A DNA stretch of 22,075 bases from Pseudomonadota bacterium (GCA_023428245.1 JAEYYX010000022.1:1-22075); one strand, 5' to 3'. Numbered from the stretch's first letter, positions 1 to 8,988 are shown. Notes: generated by a model from the sequence alone, not told the origin. Translations and numbers: made by a program.

Positions 1-64
1 GGGCGCCGGGGGCCCGCGGCCCGCCGGAGTGACTCTTGTGCTCGAGCTCGCTCGAACCCGAGTC

Positions 65-586
65 TCAGCCGAGCTCGGTGCGTTCGAGACAGCCCGTTTG
101 CCGGAGCGCCTCGTAAACACCGAGCGCTACGGCGTTTGCTAAGTTCAAGCTGCGCACGGCGCCGAGCGTCGGAATCGCGACGGTCTCCTCGGGGTGCGCG
201 TCGACGAGCTCATCGGGCAAACCAACGCTCTCTTTGCCGAAGACGAGATAATCGCCCAGCTCATATTTGACGTCCAAGAAGCTCCGCGAGGACTTGCCCG
301 TGAAGAGGAACCGCCGTCCCTTTCCAGCGCGCGCGGCTTCGAACGAGCCAAAGCTCTCGTGAGCGGTCCAGTCGACCAAATGCCAATAGTCGAGCCCTGC
401 GCGGCGCACTGCTTTGTCATCCGTCGAGAAGCCGAGCGGATGCACGAGATGCAAACGGCAGCCTGTGGCTGCGCAGAGGCGCGCAGCGTTCCCGGTATTG
501 GGCGGAATTTCGGGCTCGACGAGCACGACGTGAAAAGGCACCTCCCGTCGAGGCGCGCGCAATCGAGCGCTTCCAGGCACAGACAT
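65..586 (-). CDS. trmL: tRNA (cytidine/uridine-34 2'-O)-methyltransferase, TrmL family
   Basis: This 173-residue protein is a SPOUT-fold methyltransferase that should use S-adenosylmethionine to methylate the 2'-OH of the wobble nucleotide of certain leucine tRNAs in the cytoplasm. All three trefoil-knot motifs are visible: NTGNAARLC near residue 30, VFGKESVGLP near residue 115, and SLNLANAVALGVYEAL near residue 146. The length is close to the E. coli enzyme (about 157). The reading frame stays open far upstream to a TTG at 1063, but homology begins just after the ATG at 586, which has a GAGAGG ribosome site about 7 bases upstream, so I take 586. The gene is divergent from the next one and looks monocistronic. 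The family call is firm; the exact tRNA target is inferred from the family. Confidence 0.93.
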   Translation of the reverse strand: MSVPGSARLRAPRREVPFHVVLVEPEIPPNTGNAARLCAATGCRLHLVHPLGFSTDDKAVRRAGLDYWHLVDWTAHESFGSFEAARAGKGRRFLFTGKSSRSFLDVKYELGDYLVFGKESVGLPDELVDAHPEETVAIPTLGAVRSLNLANAVALGVYEALRQTGCLERTELG

Positions 587-722
587 GGCGAGGCCTCTCT
601 TAGCGAAGTTCGCGCGCTCCGTCCCGAAGCTCACCTCGTAAGCATCGGCTCGCTTCGCCGCCCGCCGCTCCGAGCGTTCGTAAAATGCCAGAAAAGCCCG
701 CCGCTCTGGCAGTTTCCGCGTG

Positions 723-752
723 TTGACGGCCTCGCCGTCCCGCACGTAGCCT
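723..752 (+). promoter_or_regulatory. weak sigma70-like promoter candidate for the 774 gene
   Basis: TTGACG at 723-728 is followed 18 bases later by TAGCCT at 747-752. The -35 matches consensus well and the -10 poorly. It lies just ahead of the AAGGA ribosome site (762-766) of the gene at 774. In GC-rich DNA such a match is only suggestive. Confidence 0.25.
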
Positions 753-773
753 TGCTCGACCAAGGAAGCTTGA

Positions 774-1784
774 ATGCCGCGTCGCCCGAGAAAAGCTTTC
801 GCCTCGCTCCTTCCTCGCGGGCGCTTTCGGGACAAGCGACTCGCGCGAGCGCTCGCCTTGCTCACGCTCACGCTCGGCACTGACGCGCTCGGCGCCCCGA
901 TGGACTTTGCCCTCGAGCGCCTTGTCACACCGGAAACCGCCAGTTGCCAAGACCCGGACGGTACGGGCGAAGAGTTCTTCTGCGCGCCGGACCAGATCGC
1001 CTTCAAGAAGCTCATGCACCAGTACGGGATGGCGATCGCCCCGAACGGCGCCTTTCCAGCCAAGACGACAGGCTACGCCGGCTTTGAGATCCTCGCTGAG
1101 CTGACCGTCACGGGCATCGACTCGAGCTCCAACGCCATCCAGCGCGGCACGCAAGGCTCCGTCGATCCGACCACGGAGCGCGCTCCGTCTGAGAATGCGC
1201 AACCCGCATCAGCGCTTCCCCTTTATGCGCTCCGCGTCCGCAAGGGCTTCGGGTTCGGCTTCGAACTCGGCGGGACCTTCGGCCTGCTCGGCGACACGAG
1301 CCTGGTCACAGGCGGAGCCGACCTCCGCTTCGCTGCCCTCGAGGGCTTCCGGGACGGAGTTCTCGGCTATTTCCCGGACGTGGCGGTGACGGGCTCCGTC
1401 CGCACCATCACCGGCACAAGTCAGGTCGAGCTCACCGTCGCTGGCGCCGAAGCCACCTTTTCTAAGCCCTTTTCGATTGCAAGGACCGGAGAGCTCACGC
1501 CGTGGCTCGGCTACCAGTACCTCTGGACCTTTGGAAACTCGGGCGTCGTCGACCTAAGCCCGCGAAGGAGCGCTCCAGGCTCCAATGATTTTTATAACAA
1601 TCGCTTCTTCGATGCCGTCTCCCTCCAAAAGCATCGACTGAACCTCGGCGTCAGCTACAAGTACGAAATCCTCGTCGTCGGAGCCCAGCTCGGCCTCGAC
1701 CTCGGTAGCCCCGACGGGGACGCCGACTTAGCCGGTGAGATGAAACAATGGGCCCTGACACTTCAAGCTGGCACGACATTCTGA
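774..1784 (+). CDS. putative outer-membrane beta-barrel protein, exported
   Basis: I do not recognise a named family. The 336-residue product starts with a basic stretch and a hydrophobic segment (about residues 24-40, ALALLTLTLGTDALGA) that fits a signal peptide. The rest alternates polar and hydrophobic/aromatic residues with many glycines (for example GFGFELGGTFGLLGD and TPWLGYQYLWTFG), and the chain ends in Phe, the usual C-terminal residue of outer-membrane barrels. Two cysteines early in the mature part may form a disulfide. The ATG has an AAGGA ribosome site 7 bases upstream. It overlaps the next gene by 37 bases, so the two are almost surely co-transcribed. Barrel fold is an inference from composition. 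Confidence 0.75.
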   Translation: MPRRPRKAFASLLPRGRFRDKRLARALALLTLTLGTDALGAPMDFALERLVTPETASCQDPDGTGEEFFCAPDQIAFKKLMHQYGMAIAPNGAFPAKTTGYAGFEILAELTVTGIDSSSNAIQRGTQGSVDPTTERAPSENAQPASALPLYALRVRKGFGFGFELGGTFGLLGDTSLVTGGADLRFAALEGFRDGVLGYFPDVAVTGSVRTITGTSQVELTVAGAEATFSKPFSIARTGELTPWLGYQYLWTFGNSGVVDLSPRRSAPGSNDFYNNRFFDAVSLQKHRLNLGVSYKYEILVVGAQLGLDLGSPDGDADLAGEMKQWALTLQAGTTF

Positions 1785-4279
1785 CCGCTCTCGCCCGTAG
1801 AAGCCTCCGTCCTCGGAGCGGTGTCGCCCTGCTGCTCGCGCTCTCCAGCGGAGCCTTGAGTTCGAGCGCCTTTGCCCAAACGGCGAAACCTCGCGCTCCT
1901 TCTCTTGAGCTCCCCGCTTCCCGCCAGAGCCTGGCCGTGCGCGGCGCCTTTGGCCCTTCGGAGGTTCGTTTTTGGGCCTGTCCCCCGCGCGGCACCTGCA
2001 CCGAACCCGCCTCCCCGCTCAAGGTCGCGCTGCCCGATGGCCTCACTCCTTTAGACCTTGAGCGAAAGCCGCTCAAGGCCGGCGAGCTCAACCTGCTGCG
2101 TTTGGTCGCGCGCGATGGCACTCCCTTCGAGCTCCTCATCGCCCCCCCCGCCCTTTCCTCGAGCGCCGCAGGCGCGGCGGGCTCGACTGCCGCTCCCGAA
2201 CCGCTCCCGACCGCCCTCCTCCAGGGTCCGCTCGGAAAGGCGGAGTCCTTCCGAGCGCTCCCTGATGGAAAGCTGATCGTCGCCCGGAGTGTGCACGCCT
2301 GCGACGATCCGAACGGACGCGAGCTGCTCGTCGACGTGCGGCGCTTCGACGAGACCAAGCGCGCCTTCGTCCGCGCCCGCCTCTCGCCCCTGGACGACGC
2401 CGACCTCAAGAGCGCCCAGCCCCTCGAGCTCTCATCCGCCGCCTCCGAACTCCCGAGCCCGATCGCACCCCTCAGCGGTTCGACGAGCGACGCCCAACCT
2501 TGGATCTACGGACAAGGCACCGGAGAAATTCCCTGGGCGACTCTCGCCTTCGTGCCCGCTCCTGGACGCAAGCTACGCCTTGAGCTCGCACCCGGTCCCG
2601 ATACCGAACTCCTGCTCCTCCTCGGCTCGGAAATTCGCCGGCTCGAGGTCCCCGCGGCGACCACCAGCTCGCGCACCTATGAGCTCTCCCTCCCCGCGCC
2701 GCCTTCCAAAGAGGGAAGTGAAGCGCCGACCTGCGCTCTTCTGACCACCGGAGCCGCGGGAGCGCCTGTCCAGAAGGTCTCGTTCTCCCGATCGGACCGC
2801 CCTTACGACAGCCCCGAGACCTGGGTCCGAGAGCTCTCGGGACAAGAGCCCGCCCTCTACCAAAAAGCTCTCACGACAGACCTCGCCGCCGCCGCGCGCG
2901 CGATCCAGAGCGAATTCCCCTCGCTCGACAGCGCCGGGCGCGCCCGGGCCATCGAGATCCTCTTGGATACGCCCGGAGAGCTCGCCCTCGAGCCTCTTGT
3001 GACAATCGCCGCCGTCGGCTCGGAGATTGAACGCGAGCGGGCGGACAATGAGCTCGAGGCCTACGACGCTGAGCGCGTCTTCGAAGCCGCAGCCCGCGAG
3101 TTCTCTCCGAAAAAAGGCCCGCGTGCGGCGAGTTTCGCGCGCGTGATGGCCCACGCCGCCCCCGACAAAGCGCTGCTTCCCCTCGCTCGGAGCCTCGGAG
3201 AGACAGCTCGGGTCAAGACGAAAATCCCGAAACGCCGCGAGGAAGAGCTCGAGGTGCGCCGCACGATCCGAGCCGCGCTCCGCGCCGCCGTCGCCCACGC
3301 CGAACGCCCCGAGGCAATCGAGGACCTCCTCAAGGACTCACGCCAGAACGTTGCCACTCGCCGTGAGCTCCTGCGCGCCGCCGGCGCCCACCAGAAGAAA
3401 CTCGGCTTCTCTCTCGTCCCCTTCCTCCCGGAGCTCACTTCGGGCTTTGAAGGAGAATACGTCCTCCTTGAGCTCGTCCTCGAACTCGATTCCGAGCTCG
3501 ACCCGAAGCTCCGCTCGCAGCTCGAAAGTCGCCTCACCGGAAAAGCCGGCGCCGACTGGAAACCGGTTCACCTCTTCGCTTATCAGACCCGCCTCCTCGA
3601 GCTACTCACCGAAAGGCCGCTGTCCCCCGAGACGAAAGCTCGCTTCCTCCGCGGCGCCGAGAGCGCTCTCGCTTCTCCGTCGCGCGTCGTCCGCACCGCG
3701 GCGCTCCTCTTCTTGCGGGAGGTCGATCCCTCGAAGGCCCGCGCCGCAGGCGCCCGTGTCCTCGAGCTCCTCGATCAGGACGAATGGCTTGAGGTCCGCG
3801 CCGAAGCGGCGATCACCTACGGCGCGCTCAGCGCCGCATCGCAAGAGGCCGAGAAGGATCGCGCCGAAGAAGCTCTCGCAACGCGGCTTCGCAAGAACAA
3901 AGGCGAGCTCAGCCTCGCGCGCGCGCTCGTGCGCGCGCTTGCGAAGAGCGGTGGTCCGAGGGCTCGCACCGAGCTCAAGGGCGCCCTCGAAAAGAAAGGT
4001 CCCGCCCAGGTGCGCGGAGACGCCGCCGAGGCTCTCGGTCGCTTGTGTGAGACAAGCGTCATAGATGAGCTCACGACGCATGCTCTCGTGCTGTCTCGGC
4101 CGACCACGGAAGGTGACGTAACACTCGGTCTCGCTGCGGCGCGCGCGCTCGCACGGCTCGCTCCCTCGGACCTCGAGAAGAGACTTCGCCCGCTCCGCGA
4201 AAAGTCCGTGCCCGGACCGATTCAAGGACAGCTCAGCGCGATCCTCGAGAGCACGCCGAACGCTTGTTCGAAGAAGTGA
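1748..4279 (+). CDS. exported HEAT-repeat protein
   Basis: The 843-residue protein has a signal peptide (basic RRSLRPRSG, then VALLLALSSGALSSSAFA, with probable cleavage near AFAQ) and no lipobox. Residues from about 60 to 370 are a proline-rich, probably beta-rich region without a recognised domain. From about residue 390 to the end there are helical repeats of HEAT type, such as RARAIEILLDTPGELALEPL, EVRAEAAITYGALS and QVRGDAAEALGRLCETSVI. HEAT arrays usually serve as protein-binding scaffolds, so a periplasmic scaffold role is plausible. The start at 1748 lies inside the preceding gene; the signal peptide would be damaged by any later usual start codon, which supports this start. The long overlap suggests translational coupling with the putative barrel protein, which may be its partner. 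Function is not known. Confidence 0.85.
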   Translation: MGPDTSSWHDILTALARRSLRPRSGVALLLALSSGALSSSAFAQTAKPRAPSLELPASRQSLAVRGAFGPSEVRFWACPPRGTCTEPASPLKVALPDGLTPLDLERKPLKAGELNLLRLVARDGTPFELLIAPPALSSSAAGAAGSTAAPEPLPTALLQGPLGKAESFRALPDGKLIVARSVHACDDPNGRELLVDVRRFDETKRAFVRARLSPLDDADLKSAQPLELSSAASELPSPIAPLSGSTSDAQPWIYGQGTGEIPWATLAFVPAPGRKLRLELAPGPDTELLLLLGSEIRRLEVPAATTSSRTYELSLPAPPSKEGSEAPTCALLTTGAAGAPVQKVSFSRSDRPYDSPETWVRELSGQEPALYQKALTTDLAAAARAIQSEFPSLDSAGRARAIEILLDTPGELALEPLVTIAAVGSEIERERADNELEAYDAERVFEAAAREFSPKKGPRAASFARVMAHAAPDKALLPLARSLGETARVKTKIPKRREEELEVRRTIRAALRAAVAHAERPEAIEDLLKDSRQNVATRRELLRAAGAHQKKLGFSLVPFLPELTSGFEGEYVLLELVLELDSELDPKLRSQLESRLTGKAGADWKPVHLFAYQTRLLELLTERPLSPETKARFLRGAESALASPSRVVRTAALLFLREVDPSKARAAGARVLELLDQDEWLEVRAEAAITYGALSAASQEAEKDRAEEALATRLRKNKGELSLARALVRALAKSGGPRARTELKGALEKKGPAQVRGDAAEALGRLCETSVIDELTTHALVLSRPTTEGDVTLGLAAARALARLAPSDLEKRLRPLREKSVPGPIQGQLSAILESTPNACSKK

Positions 4280-4527
4280 GGGCTCCTTCTCGGGAGACCA
4301 TGTAGGTCCCCGAACGTGCGCAGCTGCTCGCGTTGCCCCCCACATCACAAGGCTTTCGTCCCGCCTCACGCGACGCTGTCGCCCACGCCTCGAGCACGCC
4401 GCTCGTGCGCGCCACCTCGAGCTCCGCGGACACAGGACCTCCGTGTTTCCGCGTGCGCTCGCGCTATGGTAGCCTCTGAGCAGCGGGTGGCGGAAGAAGT
4501 GGCCCCCGCGAGCTGAAGGACTACCTC
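4280..4527. other. intergenic region before prkA
   Basis: This 248-base gap has no convincing gene. A short imperfect hairpin (GACC, loop ATGTA, GGTC at 4296-4308, flanked by further GG/CC pairs) lies just after the HEAT gene stop but has no T-run. TATGGT at 4465-4470 could be a -10 element for prkA, but I find no good -35 at the right spacing. Confidence 0.4.
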
Positions 4528-6588
4528 GTGGCAGCATCATCAAATGGCGGAAGCATGGTCGCGACGATCGCGGCGATGCAGGACTACGATCGATATCGAG
4601 ACCTCGCGTGGGAGGGCTCCTTCGAGCAATACCTCCAGATCGTGAGACAGCGTCCGGAGGTCACGCGCAATGCCTTCCAGCGGATGTACGACATGGTGCT
4701 GTCGCACGGCAGCGAAGAGTACGTCGATAACAAGAAGAAGATCGTCCGCTATGGCTTCTTCTCCGATCCCCTCGGCGGCGGAAAAGATGCTGTCTACGGC
4801 CTCGACATTCCGCTCATGCGCCTCGTCAACGTACTGAAAGCGGCGGCGAACGGCTACGGCCCCGAGAAGCGCGTCATCCTCCTGCACGGCCCTGTGGGTT
4901 CGAGCAAATCGACGATCGCCCGCCTGCTCAAGACGGGCGTCGAGCGCTACTCAATGACCTCCGAAGGAGCTCTCTACACGTTCCGCTGGACGAACCTGGC
5001 CTCGACGGGTCTCGCCGGCAAGGACGTCGACGTGTTCGACTCACCGATGCATGAGGAGCCTCTGCGTCTGATCCCGATCGAGTGGCGCGACCAGGCCATC
5101 CAGAAGCTCGGCCTGTCGAGCGACACGTTCCAGGTGCGCGTCTCCGGCGAGCTCGATCCTGCGAGCCGCTTCATCTTCAAGGAGCTCCTCGCGAAATACG
5201 AGGGCAACTGGCAGAAGGTGATTGACAATCACATCCGCGTCCGTCGCTTGCTCCTGAGCGAAAAGGACCGCATCGGCGTCGGCACGTTCCAGCCGAAAGA
5301 CGAAAAGAACCAGGATTCGACTGAGCTCACCGGCGACATCAACTACCGAAAGATCGCCGAATACGGCTCGGATTCGGACCCCCGCGCGTTCAACTTCGAC
5401 GGCGAGTTCAACATCGCAAACCGCGGCGTGGTCGAGTTCGTCGAGGTTCTCAAGCTCGATGTTGCGTTCCTCTATGACCTGCTCGGCGCGTCTCAGGAAC
5501 ATCGCATCAAGCCGAAGAAGTTCGCCCAGACGGACATCGACGAGGTCATCATCGGCCACACGAACGAGGCCGAGTACAAGCGCCTCTTGAACAACGAGTT
5601 CATGGAGGCTCTCCGGGATCGAACCATCAAGATCGACATCCCCTACATCACGCGCCTCTCCGACGAGAAGAAGATCTACGAGAAGGACTTCGACCAGCGC
5701 AAAGTGCGCGGAAGACACGTCGCTCCGCACACCCTGGAGGTCGCTGCGATGTGGGCTGTCCTGACGCGGCTCGAAGAGCCGAAGAAGCACAACCTTGAGT
5801 TGATCCAAAAACTTCGTCTCTACGATGGACGCGTGCTCCCCGGTTACACCCAGGACACGGTCAAAGAGCTCCGCAAAGAGACGAAGCGCGAAGGCATGGA
5901 AGGGATCAGCCCGCGCTACGTCCAGGACAAGATCTCAAACGCCCTAGTCCGCGACGAAGGTGAAGGCACAATCAACCCGTTCATGGTTATGAACGAGCTC
6001 GAGAAGGGCCTCCGAAATCATTCGCTCATCACGAACGAAGAGGACCGAAAGCGGTACAGGGAGCTGATCAGCGTCGTTAAGCAAGAGTACGAGCAAATCG
6101 TCAAGAACGAGGTCCAGAGAGCGATCAGCGCCGACGAAGACGCCATCGCCAAACTCGCCGCGAACTACATCGACAACATCAAGGCCTACACGCTCAAGGA
6201 GCGCGTCAAGAACAAGTACACCGGTCAGGATGAAGAGCCCGATGAGCGGCTCATGCGATCGATCGAAGAGAAGATCGACATCCCCGACAACCGCAAGGAC
6301 GACTTCCGTCGCGAGATCATGAACTTCATCGGCGCCAAGGCTGTCGAAGGTCAGCGTTTCGATTGGCAGTCGAACGATCGCCTGCGGCGCGCCCTCGAGA
6401 TGAAGCTCTTCGAAGACCAGAAGGACAGCATCAAGCTGAAGACTCTGGTGAGCGCGGTGGTCGATCGCGAAACTCAAGAAAAGATCGACATCATCAAGGG
6501 CCGCCTCATCAAGTACTTCGGCTACAACGAAGTCTCCGCCACGGACGTCCTGAACTACGTCGCAAGCATCTACGCCCGCGGCGACTGA
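4528..6588 (+). CDS. prkA: PrkA family AAA+ serine protein kinase (YeaG-like)
   Basis: The 686-residue protein matches PrkA/YeaG along its length (usual size about 630-690). The N-terminal AAA domain has a Walker A loop GPVGSSKST at residues 121-129 and the family segment NRGVVEFVE at about 298-306, which occupies the Walker B position. The C-terminal half (DERLMRSIEEKIDIP onward) is the PrkA C-terminal domain. Family members are stress or starvation proteins in enterics and sporulation-related in Bacillus, with reported Ser/Thr kinase activity. I chose the GTG at 4528 because GAAGGA lies 7 bases upstream; an ATG at 4555 is the alternative. The usual partners, a DUF444 (YeaH) gene and a SpoVR gene, are not next to it here. 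A terminator closes it, so it is a single-gene unit. Confidence 0.95.
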   Translation: MAASSNGGSMVATIAAMQDYDRYRDLAWEGSFEQYLQIVRQRPEVTRNAFQRMYDMVLSHGSEEYVDNKKKIVRYGFFSDPLGGGKDAVYGLDIPLMRLVNVLKAAANGYGPEKRVILLHGPVGSSKSTIARLLKTGVERYSMTSEGALYTFRWTNLASTGLAGKDVDVFDSPMHEEPLRLIPIEWRDQAIQKLGLSSDTFQVRVSGELDPASRFIFKELLAKYEGNWQKVIDNHIRVRRLLLSEKDRIGVGTFQPKDEKNQDSTELTGDINYRKIAEYGSDSDPRAFNFDGEFNIANRGVVEFVEVLKLDVAFLYDLLGASQEHRIKPKKFAQTDIDEVIIGHTNEAEYKRLLNNEFMEALRDRTIKIDIPYITRLSDEKKIYEKDFDQRKVRGRHVAPHTLEVAAMWAVLTRLEEPKKHNLELIQKLRLYDGRVLPGYTQDTVKELRKETKREGMEGISPRYVQDKISNALVRDEGEGTINPFMVMNELEKGLRNHSLITNEEDRKRYRELISVVKQEYEQIVKNEVQRAISADEDAIAKLAANYIDNIKAYTLKERVKNKYTGQDEEPDERLMRSIEEKIDIPDNRKDDFRREIMNFIGAKAVEGQRFDWQSNDRLRRALEMKLFEDQKDSIKLKTLVSAVVDRETQEKIDIIKGRLIKYFGYNEVSATDVLNYVASIYARGD

Positions 6589-6618
6589 AGACGAGCGACC
6601 CCAGGGCAAAGTGTCTCG

Positions 6619-6653
6619 AAAGGCCCGCGCACCCCGCGGGCCTTTCCTTTTTT
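6619..6653 (+). terminator. intrinsic terminator after prkA
   Basis: A perfect 11-base-pair stem (AAAGGCCCGCG at 6619-6629, its complement at 6635-6645) closes a CACCC loop and is followed by CC and six Ts (6648-6653). It starts about 30 bases after the prkA stop codon. This is the best terminator in the window. Confidence 0.93.
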
Positions 6654-6955
6654 GTTGGCCCCGGCCCATCACAAGAGACTGAGTCCGAACGAGCCTTCAC
6701 CTACCCTCACCGCCGATCGCTGCGCTGCCCGTTCGCGGGCGAAAGTGTTGTCCGCCCACTGCGGCGCGGAGCGACTCCCCGGCACGCGCGGCTCACGGAG
6801 GCCAGGGAAGCGCCGCGACCCAGTGCCCCGGTTAGCTTTCATCTGAGCGAGAGAACTTCCGCCAGAGCAAACTTGAGCGCCCCTGAGCCAAGAGCGGGCA
6901 CCGAAACGCTCTCTCAGCGCTCGCACCGCGAGCGATCTTGATTCACAATGGACTG
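6654..6955. other. intergenic region before the 6956 lipoprotein gene
   Basis: About 300 bases without a supportable gene on either strand. It must contain the promoter of the lipoprotein-HIT pair, but I find no clear -35/-10 or -24/-12 pair, and no repeat or stable structure worth naming. Confidence 0.4.
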
Positions 6956-8092
6956 ATGGTGCAGCGAAAGGGGGCTCGCCGCACGCTCGTGGCGCGTGCG
7001 CTCCTCGGACATATCTATCTCCTTATTTTTGCCGGGACGGCTCTCGGCGCCTGCGGCCTCACAACCGAGGACCCGAATGCTCCTCAAGAGTCATCAGGCG
7101 GAGGCTCCTCGGTCGCCACGGGCGGCTCCTCTGCGGGGGGAGGCGTCTCCACCGCAGGCGCCCCGTCCTCCGGCGGATCCGGAGATTTCGAAGACGGCGG
7201 TACCGTTGGGCACGGGGATTGGCTCGGTCGCGACTGCGATCCGCCCCCCTCCGACCAGCTCTCACTCGAAGCTCACGTCGTCCAGCCCTACAAATCGCGC
7301 ATCTTCTACACCTGGACCACCGAGGACCAGGAGAAGGGCCTCCGCGAAGGTGACCCTCTCTACAGCGTCGGGGAAGTACCAGGCAAAGGCCGCGGTCGCG
7401 CCGCTGACGTCCTCTTCGATCGCGCCAAAGCCGACCCCGACTCTCTCTCCGGCCTCGTTGCTCCGTTCTTCGACACCTGCCGCTACGGCTGGCCGCATCC
7501 CTGGCCCACACGCTTCGGCGTCGGAGGGGAACAATACGGGGACAAGCTCGTCCGCATCACGCTCAAGCCCCAGGCCTGGGTCGCAAGGCTCGACCCATCC
7601 GGCGAAATCTCCTCGGTCTACGATCAACAAGGGGCCCATGTGCCGTTCGCCGAAGCAATGGCGCATCCCGAGCGCATCGGGGCCCTCTACTTCGTCTATT
7701 TCGGCGATCCGACGGTAGACGATTGGTGCGGATCTTTCGGCCCCGTCGGACCCGAGTCGTACAGGGAGTTCGTGCTCGGGAACGCAGACATGGTCGAGCG
7801 CTACGAAGTTGGTACGGAGGCGATCCTTTCCGAGCTGGACGACAGCGTCCGTTTCCTGAAAGAGTACCGCCGCTCACTCCGCGGCTGCACTGAGCCGAGC
7901 GCAGCCCGTTTCTTTGAGCTTACGGCCTGCGGCCTGTTGCACATTCCTTGGTACGCGGACGCCTATATTCGCTCCCTCGCGCTCCCAGGACCTGCTTATC
8001 TCCCGACCGACGAGAATCTCGCCGCGCTCATTGACTCGCTCGAGTCCGTGCGCTTCGAGCCAGAGCCGTTTGTCCTCGAAGAGGAGCCGTGA
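6956..8092 (+). CDS. lipoprotein of unknown function
   Basis: I do not recognise the family. With the ATG at 6956 the protein has 378 residues; a TTG at 6938 would add six. A signal peptide (basic RKGARR, hydrophobic LLGHIYLLIFAGTALGA) ends in lipobox LGAC, with Cys33 as lipid anchor. A Gly/Ser-rich flexible linker follows (about residues 45-80), typical of myxobacterial surface lipoproteins. The folded part (about 85-378) is rich in Trp and Tyr and has several cysteines (in DCDPPP, DTCRYGWPHPW, DWCGSFG, RGCTEP and TACGLLH) that could form disulfides. No catalytic motif is evident. No strong ribosome site precedes the start. The stop codon overlaps the start of the HIT gene, so the two are probably made together. 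Confidence 0.85.
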   Translation: MVQRKGARRTLVARALLGHIYLLIFAGTALGACGLTTEDPNAPQESSGGGSSVATGGSSAGGGVSTAGAPSSGGSGDFEDGGTVGHGDWLGRDCDPPPSDQLSLEAHVVQPYKSRIFYTWTTEDQEKGLREGDPLYSVGEVPGKGRGRAADVLFDRAKADPDSLSGLVAPFFDTCRYGWPHPWPTRFGVGGEQYGDKLVRITLKPQAWVARLDPSGEISSVYDQQGAHVPFAEAMAHPERIGALYFVYFGDPTVDDWCGSFGPVGPESYREFVLGNADMVERYEVGTEAILSELDDSVRFLKEYRRSLRGCTEPSAARFFELTACGLLHIPWYADAYIRSLALPGPAYLPTDENLAALIDSLESVRFEPEPFVLEEEP

Positions 8093-8607
8093 CGGTTCTG
8101 CTGAAGAAAGACGCGGCCCTCGCTGAGCTCGCGAGGATGCGAGCCGAGCTCGGTGCAAGCGAAGACACCTGCCTCATGTGCCGACTCGCCGCGGGAGCAG
8201 CGGTCCCTGAGCCGATCTTCGAGACGCACGAGCTCTCGGTAGTGCTCGACCGATTCGGCTCCCGCGAGGGACATCTCCTCGTCATCAGCAAGCGCCATGT
8301 CGAAGATCTGAGCGACCTCGGGGCCGAGGAGTACCTGCGCGCGCAGCGGCTCGCCTTCGATGCGTCCCAAGTGCTCGCGCGTGCTCTGACGCCGAAACGC
8401 ACGTTCATCGCCGCCCTCGGCGCGCCGCGTCAGGTGCCGATGAGCTTTCCCCATTTTCATCTGCACGTGATCCCGATTTACGAGGACGACGAGCGCGCTC
8501 GGCCGGCCCGAGTGTTCTCCTGGACCGAAGGGGTCATCGTGTACTCAGACGACGAGGCGCGCGCCCTCTCCAAGAAACTCCGAGAGACCTGGCTCCGCGT
8601 CTTCTAA
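8089..8607 (+). CDS. HIT-family nucleotide hydrolase/transferase
   Basis: The 172-residue protein carries the histidine-triad signature HFHLHVI (His122, His124, His126), the active site of HIT enzymes that hydrolyse or transfer nucleotide phosphate bonds in the cytosol. CLMC at residues 28-31 is placed like the zinc CxxC found in many HIT proteins. The N-terminal two-thirds (FETHELSVVLDRFG, GHLLVISKRHVEDL) match the family. The GTG start overlaps the previous stop as GTGA, with GAGGAG at 8081-8086 as a ribosome site, which indicates translational coupling to the lipoprotein gene. The substrate cannot be told from sequence. It meets the next gene tail to tail, 21 bases apart. Confidence 0.9.
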   Translation: MTVLLKKDAALAELARMRAELGASEDTCLMCRLAAGAAVPEPIFETHELSVVLDRFGSREGHLLVISKRHVEDLSDLGAEEYLRAQRLAFDASQVLARALTPKRTFIAALGAPRQVPMSFPHFHLHVIPIYEDDERARPARVFSWTEGVIVYSDDEARALSKKLRETWLRVF

Positions 8608-8628
8608 GCCGCGCGAGCCAGGCGCCGC

Positions 8629-8988
8629 TCAGCCGAGCGCGGCTTCGTAACTCTCGCTCTTGAAGCCGACCAGCGCCACGTCTTTACCGAGCAAGAGCGG
8701 GCGCTTGATGAGCTTTCCGTGCGCGGACAGCTCGGAGAGAGCTTCCTTTTCGCTCATCGTCTTGAGGCGCTCCTTGTAGTTCCCCTCGCGGTAGAGCTGA
8801 CCGGAGACGTTGAAGAGTTTCTGAATGTTGCCGTCGACGGCGCGGAGGGCCTTCTTGAGCTCTGCTTGGCTCGGCGGGTTCTTCGTGATGTCGACGAGTT
8901 GGACGCCGATATTGCGGTCCATGAGAAAGCTCAGGGCTTTCTTACAGGTGCTGCAGTTCGGATAGTGGTAAAATGTGAGATCGGACAT
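8629..8988 (-). CDS. ArsC/Spx-family thioredoxin-fold protein
   Basis: The 119-residue protein is the full size of the ArsC/Spx/YffB family. It has a CSTC motif (Cys12, Cys15) at the start of the first helix and the family segment GKLIKRPLLL near residue 91, whose Arg is conserved. Some relatives are arsenate reductases, others are Spx-like redox regulators or of unknown role; the CxxC followed by KKA resembles the Spx/MgsR-type branch more than classical glutaredoxin-linked ArsC, so I do not call arsenate reduction. It lies 53 bases downstream of msrB on the same strand, so an oxidative-stress or thiol-redox role is likely. The gene's 3' end faces the HIT gene with no terminator visible between them. 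Confidence 0.88.
   Translation of the reverse strand: MSDLTFYHYPNCSTCKKALSFLMDRNIGVQLVDITKNPPSQAELKKALRAVDGNIQKLFNVSGQLYREGNYKERLKTMSEKEALSELSAHGKLIKRPLLLGKDVALVGFKSESYEAALG

Noticed and set aside
587..1063. N-terminal extension of trmL to the TTG at 1063
   Set aside because: It would add 159 residues without family similarity and overlap the divergent exported-protein gene, while the ATG at 586 has a good ribosome site.
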